Shown piece by piece: positions 43,554 through 51,485 of a DNA stretch of 52,792 bases. Position 1 is the first letter of the stretch. Each line of letters starts with the position of its first letter. Origin of the DNA: Candidatus Omnitrophota bacterium (GTDB lineage: Bacteria; Omnitrophota; Gorgyraeia; Zapsychrales; Fredricksoniimonadaceae); assembly GCA_903861305.1 (NCBI GenBank), contig CAIOTT010000014.1, positions 1-52,792 on the forward strand. The letters run 5' to 3'. The translations under genes were made by a program, and so were the position numbers. Below the pieces are notes generated by a model that worked only from the letters and a program-made list of their open reading frames with translations, was not told where the DNA came from and did no database searches.

Positions 43554-44921
43554 TTATCCGAGCGGGGCAAGGACTTCAATAAAATTAAGGAATTCCCCTT
43601 TTAACTGATGCGGCGTGGCACGGGTGATCCGGACATTCACCATATCCCCGGCCTTGAGCGCAGCGTGAGCAAAATTCACGATCTTGTTCGCATCATTTCG
43701 CCCATAAGCTGCTCCGCCTTTGGTCTTACCGGATGATTCGACAAGAACAGGATGGACCAGTCCCACGAGCTCTTTGTTCTTTTCAAGTGAAATGTCCGCC
43801 TGAAGCTTATTCAACCGGACGATCCTTTCGGTCTTTTTAGCTTCCGGCACATCATCTTTCAACTTGAGCGCGGCTTCCGTGCGAGGCCGGGGTGAATATT
43901 TGAATATGAACGCGGAATCGAAACGGGCCGTTTTCACAAGCTCGAACGTATCCTCAAATTCTACATCTGTCTCCGTAGGAAACCCGACAATAATATCTGT
44001 CGACAAAGCCAGCGTTGGGCATGCCTTGCGCAGTTTACAGACAAGGTCCAGGAATTCACGGCCCGAATAATGCCGCCGCATCAGTTCAAGGACACGGTCA
44101 TTGCCGGCCTGCAGCGGCAAATGGACCTGCTTGCAAACTTTAGGATTGGTCGCCAGGACATGAATAAGATCTTGCGGAAAGTCCTTGGGATGAGGCGAAG
44201 TGAACCGGATACGTTCTATGCCTTTTACCGTTGAGACCTGTTCCAGCAGACGGGCAAAGTCAACGCCCTCATGCCGGTATGAATTGACGTTCTGGCCCAG
44301 GAGTGTCACCTGCTTAAAGCCCTCATCCGCCAGGCGCCTGACCTCGTCGATGATGTTCCCCGCAGGCCTGCTGCGTTCCCGGCCCCGCGCGTGAGGGACA
44401 ATGCAGAACGAGCAGAAATTGTTGCACCCGCGCATGACAGCCACCCAGGCGTTAACACCTTCAGCGCGCGCCGGATAGACATCCGCGTACGTCTCGAATT
44501 CAGAAAGGGTCACATCATAGCCGGGGTGTTTACCTTCCTCCGAAGCCGCACCCGCGGGAGACCCGATCTGGGCCAATATCGCCGGCAGCCGCTTATAACT
44601 GTCGGGGCCGACCACAAAATCCAGTGCCAGATGCTTGTTCTCAATTAATTCCTGGCGCAACCCCGTGGCCATGCACCCCAGGATACCGATCAAGACCGGT
44701 TTGCCCTGACGACGGTGACGAAAATCATGGATATGCCCGTAAACCTTACGATGGGCATTCTCGCGGACGGAACATGTGTTGAGCATGATGATATCCGCCT
44801 CAAGATCATCCTGGGTGAACACATATCCCGCCGCGGAAAGGATGGAACGGACGATCTCGGTGTCGTATTCGTTCATCTGGCAGCCGTATGTAATTAGACA
44901 AATTCTCTTGTCTTGTTTCAT
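43554..44921 (-). CDS. miaB: tRNA-2-methylthio-N6-dimethylallyladenosine synthase
   Basis: MiaB is a radical-SAM methylthiotransferase acting on i6A37 of tRNA. The 455-residue protein has the N-terminal UPF0004 domain with cluster cysteines in TYGCQMNEYDTE, NTCSVRENA and ILGCMA. It also has the radical-SAM CNNFCSFCIVPHARG, and a C-terminal TRAM domain (residues about 390-455, GKTKGGAAYGRN). The alternative MtaB/RimO assignments are less likely given the NTCSVRENA motif and MiaB-type spacing. It probably heads the miaB-nadA-metX-metW transcript. Confidence 0.95.
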   Translation of the reverse strand: MKQDKRICLITYGCQMNEYDTEIVRSILSAAGYVFTQDDLEADIIMLNTCSVRENAHRKVYGHIHDFRHRRQGKPVLIGILGCMATGLRQELIENKHLALDFVVGPDSYKRLPAILAQIGSPAGAASEEGKHPGYDVTLSEFETYADVYPARAEGVNAWVAVMRGCNNFCSFCIVPHARGRERSRPAGNIIDEVRRLADEGFKQVTLLGQNVNSYRHEGVDFARLLEQVSTVKGIERIRFTSPHPKDFPQDLIHVLATNPKVCKQVHLPLQAGNDRVLELMRRHYSGREFLDLVCKLRKACPTLALSTDIIVGFPTETDVEFEDTFELVKTARFDSAFIFKYSPRPRTEAALKLKDDVPEAKKTERIVRLNKLQADISLEKNKELVGLVHPVLVESSGKTKGGAAYGRNDANKIVNFAHAALKAGDMVNVRITRATPHQLKGEFLNFIEVLAPLG

Positions 44922-44936
44922 ATCATCGTCTTACAA

Positions 44937-44965
44937 TATATATCTTAAACTTTAAAATTTTTCAA
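44937..44965 (-). promoter_or_regulatory. Promoter of miaB with a very short leader
   Basis: TTGAAA (44960-44965) and TATATA (44937-44942) on the minus strand are 17 bases apart. The start near 44930 leaves only about 9 bases before the miaB ATG, which has no Shine-Dalgarno sequence. Confidence 0.5.
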
Positions 44966-45092
44966 CCGATGAACGAATACGACACTGCCTCTAACTAGCA
45001 CTCAATTGTTGATTCCAATATACATGCGTCTTCTTTAGTTTCTATGATCACGATTGTATTATCGCTCGCAGATAATCCGCGCTTCAATATTT

Positions 45093-46229
45093 CTAACGGC
45101 TAATTGAGCTTTTTTTGATTGCATTGACAACCTGATCACCAATGATTTTATGCGCTTTCTCATTTGGATGACCATCTACCATCCTCGGTGGAGAGCCACG
45201 CCAAATAGCGTATTCCCTTTCGTAATGCTCGCTATCAACAACTGCTAGATTCCCTAATAAAGCTTTGTCAGCATCCACCACCATCGCCTCAGGAGGGAAC
45301 TCTTCGAAGACCTGATTGTCATCTTGCTTCCGATTTATAATTACAATAATCAGCTTTGATCCGTTTTCTACAGCTACTTTAGCCATCTGCTCATATACAT
45401 ACCTTGTTAATTTCTTGCGGTCTTTTATCGGCCTCGGGAAGAAAAAAATATTTTTAAAATTATACATAGACATATTAACGTCATCATGAAAGTACATAGG
45501 AAGCGCAAAATTCATTACAAATGATAGAAAATCAGAAAATGCGTGTGAAGAATTCCTATACCTTTCAATTGCTTCTGTTTTTAAATATGCCCTAAAAACT
45601 GGCGGATGGATCTTAATGTCATTCGCAATTTCATAAAAATATGGTGTCGGGAGCTTGCCAAAGTACGTTGGAGCAAAACGATTAATGCCGCGGTCAACCA
45701 ACCAAGTCGAATACTGTACTATTAAGAAATCAGGTTTATTGACTGGAACTAATCTTTTCGCAAGGATTAACATCTGAGCTAAACCGTAACTGCATACACC
45801 CGCATTTTCAATCTTTCCATTAAAATACCTGCCGACTATGTATGGCCAAGTATCTTCTGCATAAACACCATCTCCATAAGTATAAGAGCAACCTAAGAAT
45901 AGCATGACTGGATGAATGTCTAATTTTGATTCTCTTTCATTGACCGGTATTCTAAAACCATTTTTATCATATCGCATAGGAATATTCTTACCTATCGGGA
46001 ATGTATGCTCCCCTGTTGAGTTTGGTATCGGAGAGAACCCGAGTTCAGTGTCAGATTTATGAACAACACCTTTCCATCCCCTCTGATTAGACTTTATCAT
46101 CAAAGATATAGGAATTGCACGATAGATCACGGATATGAAATAAATAAGGCCAAAAAAGATGACGGGTAGGCAAACCAAAATGACATAAAATAAAAACTGC
46201 TTACCTCTATGCAAATGGTCTTTCATCAT
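45093..46229 (-). CDS. Membrane-anchored SGNH-fold hydrolase/esterase
   Basis: The 378-residue protein has one N-terminal membrane helix (about residues 11-38) and an extracytoplasmic SGNH domain. Block I reads LFLGCSYTYGDGV, with Ser after Cys instead of the usual GDS, and block V reads DGHPNEKAH with the catalytic Asp and His. Such proteins often add or remove acetyl groups on cell-surface polysaccharides, which I infer only from fold. An AGAGGG precedes two adjacent ATGs (46229 and 46226). The start overlaps the end of an upstream open frame (46207-46416). The gene lies in the AT-rich island, and its base composition is visibly unlike miaB next door, suggesting transfer. Confidence 0.78.
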   Translation of the reverse strand: MMKDHLHRGKQFLFYVILVCLPVIFFGLIYFISVIYRAIPISLMIKSNQRGWKGVVHKSDTELGFSPIPNSTGEHTFPIGKNIPMRYDKNGFRIPVNERESKLDIHPVMLFLGCSYTYGDGVYAEDTWPYIVGRYFNGKIENAGVCSYGLAQMLILAKRLVPVNKPDFLIVQYSTWLVDRGINRFAPTYFGKLPTPYFYEIANDIKIHPPVFRAYLKTEAIERYRNSSHAFSDFLSFVMNFALPMYFHDDVNMSMYNFKNIFFFPRPIKDRKKLTRYVYEQMAKVAVENGSKLIIVIINRKQDDNQVFEEFPPEAMVVDADKALLGNLAVVDSEHYEREYAIWRGSPPRMVDGHPNEKAHKIIGDQVVNAIKKSSISR

Positions 46230-46416
46230 CCCTCTTAGTCATTAAAAATTCATATTCAATAGTAAACATTTCTAAAAAACCCGACAATAGCCATAAGCCA
46301 GCGGCCCCATCGGCCAACCGAAACTTAACAGGTAGATTTTCTTTTGCACTCTTTATCCTTATAAAATCTGTAAATCTTTCAAGATAGATTGAGTAATCTC
46401 TTTTGCTTTCTAACCT
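46207..46416 (-). pseudogene. Orphan open frame, probable gene fragment
   Basis: After the TAA of the beta-lactamase remnant the same frame stays open for 69 codons, with protein-like sequence (SIYLERFTDFIRIKS, then LADGAAGLWLLSGFLEM) up to a TAG at 46207. That stop lies inside the start of the SGNH gene downstream, an overlap of 23 bases. No credible start codon with a ribosome site is present, so I read it as the C-terminal remnant of a gene cut off at its 5' side, or chance. I do not recognise the family. Confidence 0.35.
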
Positions 46417-46956
46417 TTAGCCACATCCGGCGCTTGAATATTTGTTGCAAAGAAAAAATTCTGCCCCTCGCTTCTCCACACACCCCACGAACCATCCTAG
46501 AATCCATTTCCCATCCTGAGGCCCTGAACCAGTCTTACCCATGAAGCGCACCCCCTGCTCATCGGAAAGGGTAATATCCTTAAACACCACACGGACATTC
46601 TCCGGTTGAAGAGGCAGTTTACCTGAATAAAGTTGATATAAGAGATCAACCTGTTCCCGGCCGAAATCTTGATCGAAGAGCGCAGCCAAAACTTGGTCAA
46701 CCCACCTGATATATCCCAATTGCCATAATTTATCTTATCCAAAAATGCCTGCATCCTCTCAGCGCCAATGCGAGACGCCAGATCCTGAAAATACCAAACA
46801 ACTGAACTCTTGACACTTTCCGAGATCCTTCATTTCAATAGCAGATCCAGCAAACGCACTGCAGGCCCAACAAAGAACGGCAAAGAACATAACCACCAAT
46901 GCACAAAAATACCCTATCATCGTGCGCATCTTGCACATATGGCCAAAACGAAACAT
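46417..46956 (-). pseudogene. Class D (OXA-type) beta-lactamase pseudogene
   Basis: Three pieces in different frames together read as a serine beta-lactamase of class D. An N-terminal signal-peptide region (CALVVMFFAVLCWACSAFAG, then SAIEMKDLGK) is followed, after a junction near 46810, by ESVKSSVVWYFQDLASRIG with the SxV motif and INYGNWDISGGLTKFWL with the YGN motif. After a one-base frame loss near 46655-46662, VDLLYQLYSGKLPL, the KTG motif in FMGKTGSG and ILGWFVGCVEK follow. The whole segment with the catalytic STFK serine-lysine is absent, about 75 residues by family comparison. The gene is therefore dead as a beta-lactamase by two independent lesions. Confidence 0.85.
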
Positions 46957-47025
46957 AGGAACCCATCCACGCGTCTAAAGCGATGAATGAGCGAGATGAT
47001 GATCCGTAATCTTAGAAGACACGCG

Positions 47026-48144
47026 CTATGGTTTCCCTTTAACAGAGGATTCTTTCAGGGCTAATAATAACTTTAACTGGTCAAAGAATTCATATAACTT
47101 TTCTGCGATAAATATATGGCCCTCCCGATTATAATGATACTCATCAGCAATAAATACCTTTAATGGATCGGCTTCTGTATTTAAAAGTGAAAATAAATCT
47201 AAGAAAATAATTCCATGCTCAAGAGAAATACGTCGTACGAAATGTGCAATATTACCAGGCTGATACGAATCTCCGTTGAGTGACCCGTCAAATTCCATCT
47301 TTGTAGGAAGAACAACCAAAATTAATTTACAGTTATTTTTCAGGCACGCTTTATTTATTTCTAACACGATCGTTTTAAACAAATCGCGTGCTGCTTTTAT
47401 CTGAGCGGGCATTTCCATCAAAAATAAAGGATGATCTACTGTAGGACAATTCGTTACATGTAAATCTACAGGAAAATAACTAAAAATTGTACTAAAACCT
47501 CCATGACTAGTTTTGAATACTTTCATTTGGAGAAACTGGTAAAAACAAGAATTATTCGAAAGAAACCAGCAAAAACGTGCTTTCAATGAAATAGAAGTTG
47601 TTCTGCCCTTCTCTAAGTAATTATTGTTATCAAGACGGAAAAATGATTTGGCGTAAGTTTCTCTGATATCATTTGGAGCTATCATTAAAAATAAATAATC
47701 AGGCTTATACTTCATTCCCTCGTGCACCAAATAGAGAAATTCCTGATCAGTCGCCCACGCAGGAACCGAAACATTCATTACATCGTATTTATTGCTGTCG
47801 GTTTTATTCGCTGCAATCTTTTTTCTAAAAAGACTACTAAATGTTTCATGGTCAGAAACCCTACTACCAGCAGTATACGAATCCCCTAAAAAGATAATTC
47901 TCTTGATACCTTTATCCTTCACAAAAGGATGCTCGTTGTCTCTAAAACCTTCATTATTGGTCGTAAATCCATCTTTTTTTCTAAAGAACCCATTGTTCAT
48001 ATTTCTTTTAAATCGCCATCCCAATATTTCATCATACGCGATTCCAGACACTTGATATTCCGAATTAATCTTAAACGTTAGTTCAATGGCCAGGATAACC
48101 ACAACTGCCCATAATATAATAGCGACCAATATGGGCTTTTTCAT
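47026..48144 (-). CDS. Membrane-anchored SGNH/GDSL hydrolase
   Basis: The 372-residue protein has one N-terminal helix (about residues 5-24, VAIILWAVVVILAIELTF) and an SGNH domain: block I IIFLGDSYTAGS (near residue 90), block III MIAPNDIRE and block V DEYHYNREGH near the C-terminus, giving Ser, Asn, Asp/His. It is likely an extracytoplasmic esterase or acetyltransferase partner for surface polysaccharides. It shares only the fold with the SGNH protein at 45093-46229. An AGAGG lies five bases before the ATG at 48144. It is in the AT-rich island between the beta-lactamase remnant and the ISL3 remnant. Confidence 0.8.
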   Translation of the reverse strand: MKKPILVAIILWAVVVILAIELTFKINSEYQVSGIAYDEILGWRFKRNMNNGFFRKKDGFTTNNEGFRDNEHPFVKDKGIKRIIFLGDSYTAGSRVSDHETFSSLFRKKIAANKTDSNKYDVMNVSVPAWATDQEFLYLVHEGMKYKPDYLFLMIAPNDIRETYAKSFFRLDNNNYLEKGRTTSISLKARFCWFLSNNSCFYQFLQMKVFKTSHGGFSTIFSYFPVDLHVTNCPTVDHPLFLMEMPAQIKAARDLFKTIVLEINKACLKNNCKLILVVLPTKMEFDGSLNGDSYQPGNIAHFVRRISLEHGIIFLDLFSLLNTEADPLKVFIADEYHYNREGHIFIAEKLYEFFDQLKLLLALKESSVKGKP

Positions 48145-48182
48145 TTCATCCTCTTTATAAGAAATTATGGTCCCTGTAAGTC

Positions 48183-48716
48183 CTACATGGGTAAGTAGTG
48201 TTTATTGAGCCCGGCAAAGTCCAGACGTCCAGTGATCAGGAACGCAACGATTCTGAAGTACCGGAATGTGCTAAAGCTTCTGGCTTTTGCCTTGGCCGCC
48301 TGGATCAACGAATTCAGTCCTTCGAGAAGGCCGTTGTCAATGTGTGACTTTTTCCATTGCACGACGCCTTCCCAGTGAGCCTTGATTGTGCGGGCAGGCC
48401 TCTTGTTTACGAACTGTGTCCACGGCGGATTAACTTGACGCTTTATCGTGTCAGCAATATCAAGACGTGGCCCCCGCGCATGAAGATAGCATTCATGCTC
48501 GAAGAAGTTCAGGTGCCGCCATTGCTTATCCACCGTATCGTAAACTTTGTAGTCGCCCTTGATGTTTTCATCAATTGACTCGTAATGAAAGACAGATCCT
48601 TTTCGAAAGTCGATGTGAATATCAAGACGTTTGTTCTCAGCACTGAATTGAATGTCTTTGATAAACCAAGGATCTTGAATATTAAGAGCAAGTTCAAATA
48701 ATTGCTGGGTAAACAT
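48183..48716 (-). pseudogene. Internally deleted ISL3-family transposase
   Basis: The 177-residue frame joins an ISL3-type N-terminus (MFTQQLFELALNIQDPWFI, RLDIHIDFRKG, KQWRHLNFFEHECYLHARGP) to the family's C-terminal segment (QWKKSHIDNGLLEGLNSLIQ, FSTFRYFRIVAFLITGRLDF). Complete ISL3 transposases are around 400 residues and carry the DDE catalytic core between these parts, which is missing here. The frame itself is intact across the junction (near residue 107). AGGAGG precedes the ATG. The product should bind ends at most; it cannot transpose. Confidence 0.85.
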
Positions 48717-48775
48717 CGGCTTCCTCCTGGTTGAAAGCCTCCCAGGATTATAACCGACAAAAACTGACTACCCAT
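48187..48775 (-). mobile_element. ISL3-like element remnant with imperfect terminal repeats
   Basis: Upstream of the transposase the minus strand reads ATGGGTAGTCAGTTTTTG starting at 48775, and at the other end the plus strand reads ATGGGTAAGTAG starting at 48187. The first seven bases match and the next five partly match, as expected for worn terminal inverted repeats. No flanking 8-base duplication is visible. A TATAAT lies just inside the upstream end. Confidence 0.5.
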
Positions 48776-48904
48776 TCAAAACTTCAAAGAGGCAAAATTG
48801 TTTGATATCTCAATTTTTGCCTCCCTGGCAGCATTTTTTAAACGTTCATCGTCTTCGTAGAATTGTTTTAGTAAATGAGATTTTGTTTTGATTAAGCGGC
48901 GCAT
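48776..48904 (-). CDS. Possible 42-residue basic peptide, ending at the IS border
   Basis: An ATG at 48904 opens a 42-codon frame (MRRLIKTKSHLLKQFYEDDE, then NAAREAKIEISNNFASLKF) that stops at 48776, exactly where the ISL3-like end begins. No ribosome site is visible. The charged helical pattern looks protein-like. It could be a gene truncated by the insertion, a real small gene, or chance. I do not recognise it. Confidence 0.3.
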   Translation of the reverse strand: MRRLIKTKSHLLKQFYEDDERLKNAAREAKIEISNNFASLKF

Positions 48905-48943
48905 TTACAACACATCGATCAGATCAAAAACATCACCCTGGCG

Positions 48944-49528
48944 CTATTGACCGAGACGATACCGCCAGCAGGTGGTCAGATGATCGTTGACCAGGCCGGT
49001 CGCCTGCATGTGGGCATAGATGATCGTAGAGCCTACGAATGACATGCCACGTTCCTTCAAGTCCTTTGACAGCGCATCGCTTTGGGGGCTGGTTACGGGA
49101 ATGTCTTTCATCGTCCGACAACGGTTCACGATCGGCTTGCCCCCGACAAAAGACCAAATATATGCGTCAAAACTCCCGAACTCCTTTTGTATCGCCAGGA
49201 ACACGCAGGCATTCCTGCGCGCAGCAAAGATCTTAAGCCGGTTGCGGATGATCCCAGTATCCTGCATCAACGTTTCTAACTCCCCGTCCGTCATGCGCGC
49301 AACCTTCCGGGGATCAAAATTCTTGAACACCTTCCGGTAACCCTCCCTCCGGCATAAGATCGTGTACCAGCTCAAGCCAGCCTGCGCGCCTTCCAGGATA
49401 AGGAACTCAAAGTGGGTACGGTCATCGCGAACAGGTACACCCCATTCCGTATCGTGATAATGGACATAAAGAGGTTTATCCAACCCTGCCCAGGGGCAAC
49501 GGATCTTGTCTTTTGGTTCCTTAAGCAT
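48944..49528 (-). CDS. tag: DNA-3-methyladenine glycosylase I
   Basis: Tag excises 3-methyladenine from alkylated DNA. The 194-residue protein has RCPWAGLDKPLYVHYHDTEWG at the N-terminus with zinc-ligand Cys and His, FLILEGAQAGLSWYTIL, the helix-hairpin-helix region around TGIIRNRLKI, and the C-terminal zinc ligands in IYAHMQATGLVNDHLTTC. Length is normal. It starts 9 bases after the glycoside hydrolase gene, so it is the last gene of a three-gene transcript with no functional link visible. Confidence 0.95.
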   Translation of the reverse strand: MLKEPKDKIRCPWAGLDKPLYVHYHDTEWGVPVRDDRTHFEFLILEGAQAGLSWYTILCRREGYRKVFKNFDPRKVARMTDGELETLMQDTGIIRNRLKIFAARRNACVFLAIQKEFGSFDAYIWSFVGGKPIVNRCRTMKDIPVTSPQSDALSKDLKERGMSFVGSTIIYAHMQATGLVNDHLTTCWRYRLGQ

Positions 49529-49537
49529 ACGAGATGA

Positions 49538-50500
49538 CTATTCCAGCAGTTTATACAAGCCTGAAGAGGCCTGAAGATACTTATCCCGAAGGACCTCATC
49601 CATCCAGTGTTTCTTCACGATCTCATTGGCCTGTACCCGCGAATCACCCCAGCCCCATCCTTTGGACCAGGGGATCACGTCCCAATGAAGGTCAATATAA
49701 CTGACAACCTGCACCTTCTCGTTGGCAATAAACTGGAAGAATGGATCGAACCATAATTTCCATGATCCCTCCCCGTACACCGTACCCGACCCGGACGGGG
49801 CCGCCTCCGCGATCATAAAACCCTTATGATGCTGACGGGCCATCTCGGCAAACTTCTTCATATAAATGTTGGGCTTTCCAAAGACAGAGACAGCGAACCA
49901 ATCAACGTAATCGTCACCCGGGTACCAGTCTGCCCAGGGATGTTGCGGTAAATTCGAAAAAGAGTGCCATACATACGCCACATTCCTTACCTGCGCCGCC
50001 CTCAATCTGTCGACGATATGGCGGTACGCCTGACGATAGACCTCGGGTTCATACTTGTTCAAAGGAAGATCGAACTCATAGCCGATACGCAGGAACACAG
50101 GCCGCTGTGCTTTTTTGATCCAAACGCCTATCTTGTCGATATTGCGGTCATAGTCCCCCCTAACAACACCATCGAGCGCTCCGACCATCCAAAGCCCCAT
50201 TTGCATCACGCTCTGCGGGTATTGATCGAGCAAATACTGGCCATCCTGAAGCCCGGCGCCATGATCGGCAACGGATCCCAGGCCATCGGCAAGCTGTATC
50301 GAGGTATAAAACATCGTGCCCCCGGGGACTACTCCTACAGCATGCACATAATCGTCGATCGAGGTCTTGTCTTCTCCGACAATAAGGAGGACCTTGCCCT
50401 CGGGCGGCGTGAACGGCACATGCCGCTCTCCCGCTTCAGAACGGCCAGCCCCCGACACCATTAACGCTCCCGCAAATAAAAATATAATAAATGGTCTCAT
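49538..50500 (-). CDS. Secreted glycoside hydrolase, GH26/cellulase-like
   Basis: The 320-residue protein has a signal peptide (about residues 1-23) and a TIM-barrel sequence. A probable acid/base glutamate lies in RPVFLRIGYEFD (near residue 142), and a probable nucleophile glutamate in KGFMIAEAAPSG (near 232), the arrangement of clan GH-A families such as GH26 (beta-mannanase type). VAYVWHSF and DWFAVSVFGKPN are further barrel strands. Substrate cannot be named. It lies between an alpha/beta hydrolase upstream (12-base gap) and tag downstream. Confidence 0.78.
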   Translation of the reverse strand: MRPFIIFLFAGALMVSGAGRSEAGERHVPFTPPEGKVLLIVGEDKTSIDDYVHAVGVVPGGTMFYTSIQLADGLGSVADHGAGLQDGQYLLDQYPQSVMQMGLWMVGALDGVVRGDYDRNIDKIGVWIKKAQRPVFLRIGYEFDLPLNKYEPEVYRQAYRHIVDRLRAAQVRNVAYVWHSFSNLPQHPWADWYPGDDYVDWFAVSVFGKPNIYMKKFAEMARQHHKGFMIAEAAPSGSGTVYGEGSWKLWFDPFFQFIANEKVQVVSYIDLHWDVIPWSKGWGWGDSRVQANEIVKKHWMDEVLRDKYLQASSGLYKLLE

Positions 50501-50512
50501 ATCCCCTTCTAT

Positions 50513-51334
50513 TTATAGATTCTTAATGAACCCGCTTATTCCCGCCAGCCAGACATCCTGCGATTCATAGAAATTACTATTATGACCGCCATGGACCTGT
50601 AAAAAAACTTTCGATCCTCCGGCTGCGGCATAAAGCTTCTGCCCAAGACGGAAAGGGACGATCTCATCGTTCACACTATGGATCATGAGCTTGGGGCAGC
50701 CGATCGACCTTACCTTTGCTTCGGAATCAAAGCGACTGGCCAGCATCCACGATGGGAGCCATGGCATGATCTCCCGGGCCATATCTTTAATGCTCGAAAA
50801 CGTACTATCAAGGATCAGTGCCCTTACGGGCTTCGTGAAAGCCAGCTCCGTGATCACAGCACCGCCAAGAGACTCACCATACCCGATGATCCGGTCCGGC
50901 CCGATGCCTTGCGAGAGCAAATAGGCATAGGCCGCCTCAACATCCCTGTAAAAGCCCGGCTCTGAAGGTTTTCCCTGGCTCTCGCCATAGCCCCGATAAT
51001 CAAAAATAAGGACGTTATACCCCAGCTGATCAAAGAACCGTAGCTTATCAAGGCGATGGCTGATATTCCCCGCATTCCCGTGACAAAAAAGGATCGTGTA
51101 TTTCGCTCCGCTGGAGGCAGTGAACCACCCCTGGATCGCCAACTTGTCAACGGTCGTGATAGTGACTTTCTGGAACTTTAGCCCGACCTTGTCAGGGAAA
51201 ACATCCACTGACGCGACCGGATAAAACAGCATCCTTGACTCCATATATCTCAGGAAACAAAAAACAATGAAACCACTGATGAGCAGCACCTTCACAAACA
51301 CCATAAGAACAGAGCTCGCTTCCTTTGCATTCAT
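50513..51334 (-). CDS. Membrane-anchored alpha/beta hydrolase (Bem46-like)
   Basis: The 273-residue protein has an N-terminal membrane helix (about residues 8-28) and an alpha/beta hydrolase domain. It shows the oxyanion region FCHGNAGN, the nucleophile in GYGESLGGAV, a DxxVP aspartate in HSVNDEIVPF and the catalytic His in HGGHNSNFYE. This is the Bem46/DUF1749-like peptidase or esterase pattern; substrate unknown. The ATG at 51334 has AAGG six bases upstream; a TTG one codon earlier is less likely. It leads the hydrolase-GH26-tag group; the 151 bases upstream contain no clear promoter. Confidence 0.85.
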   Translation of the reverse strand: MNAKEASSVLMVFVKVLLISGFIVFCFLRYMESRMLFYPVASVDVFPDKVGLKFQKVTITTVDKLAIQGWFTASSGAKYTILFCHGNAGNISHRLDKLRFFDQLGYNVLIFDYRGYGESQGKPSEPGFYRDVEAAYAYLLSQGIGPDRIIGYGESLGGAVITELAFTKPVRALILDSTFSSIKDMAREIMPWLPSWMLASRFDSEAKVRSIGCPKLMIHSVNDEIVPFRLGQKLYAAAGGSKVFLQVHGGHNSNFYESQDVWLAGISGFIKNL

Positions 51335-51485
51335 CAATGACCTTCTTCCTTACTGAAGACGTCAAATCCAAGCTTTCCTTTGGTCTCAGCAGTCTTACAG
51401 TTACTATCGCGGGATTGGCTTTCATGCTAAAACAAACGCTTCATTGTGTCTACTGTTTCAGCAGAAGATAGTGAAGGCAAACTTA

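Noticed and set aside
44922-45092. tRNA or other RNA gene in the gap after miaB
   Set aside because: No cloverleaf arms, no GTTCRANNC-type T-loop and no CCA end could be found; the stretch is simply AT-rich with the miaB promoter at its edge.
44986-46420. Possible integron attC-like cores (CTAAC / GTTAG words near 44992, 45088 and 46405)
   Set aside because: Each deviates from the RYYYAAC/GTTRRRY consensus, two lie on stop codons of coding frames, and no paired arms forming an attC palindrome were found. Beta-lactamase and hypothetical genes alone do not make a cassette array.
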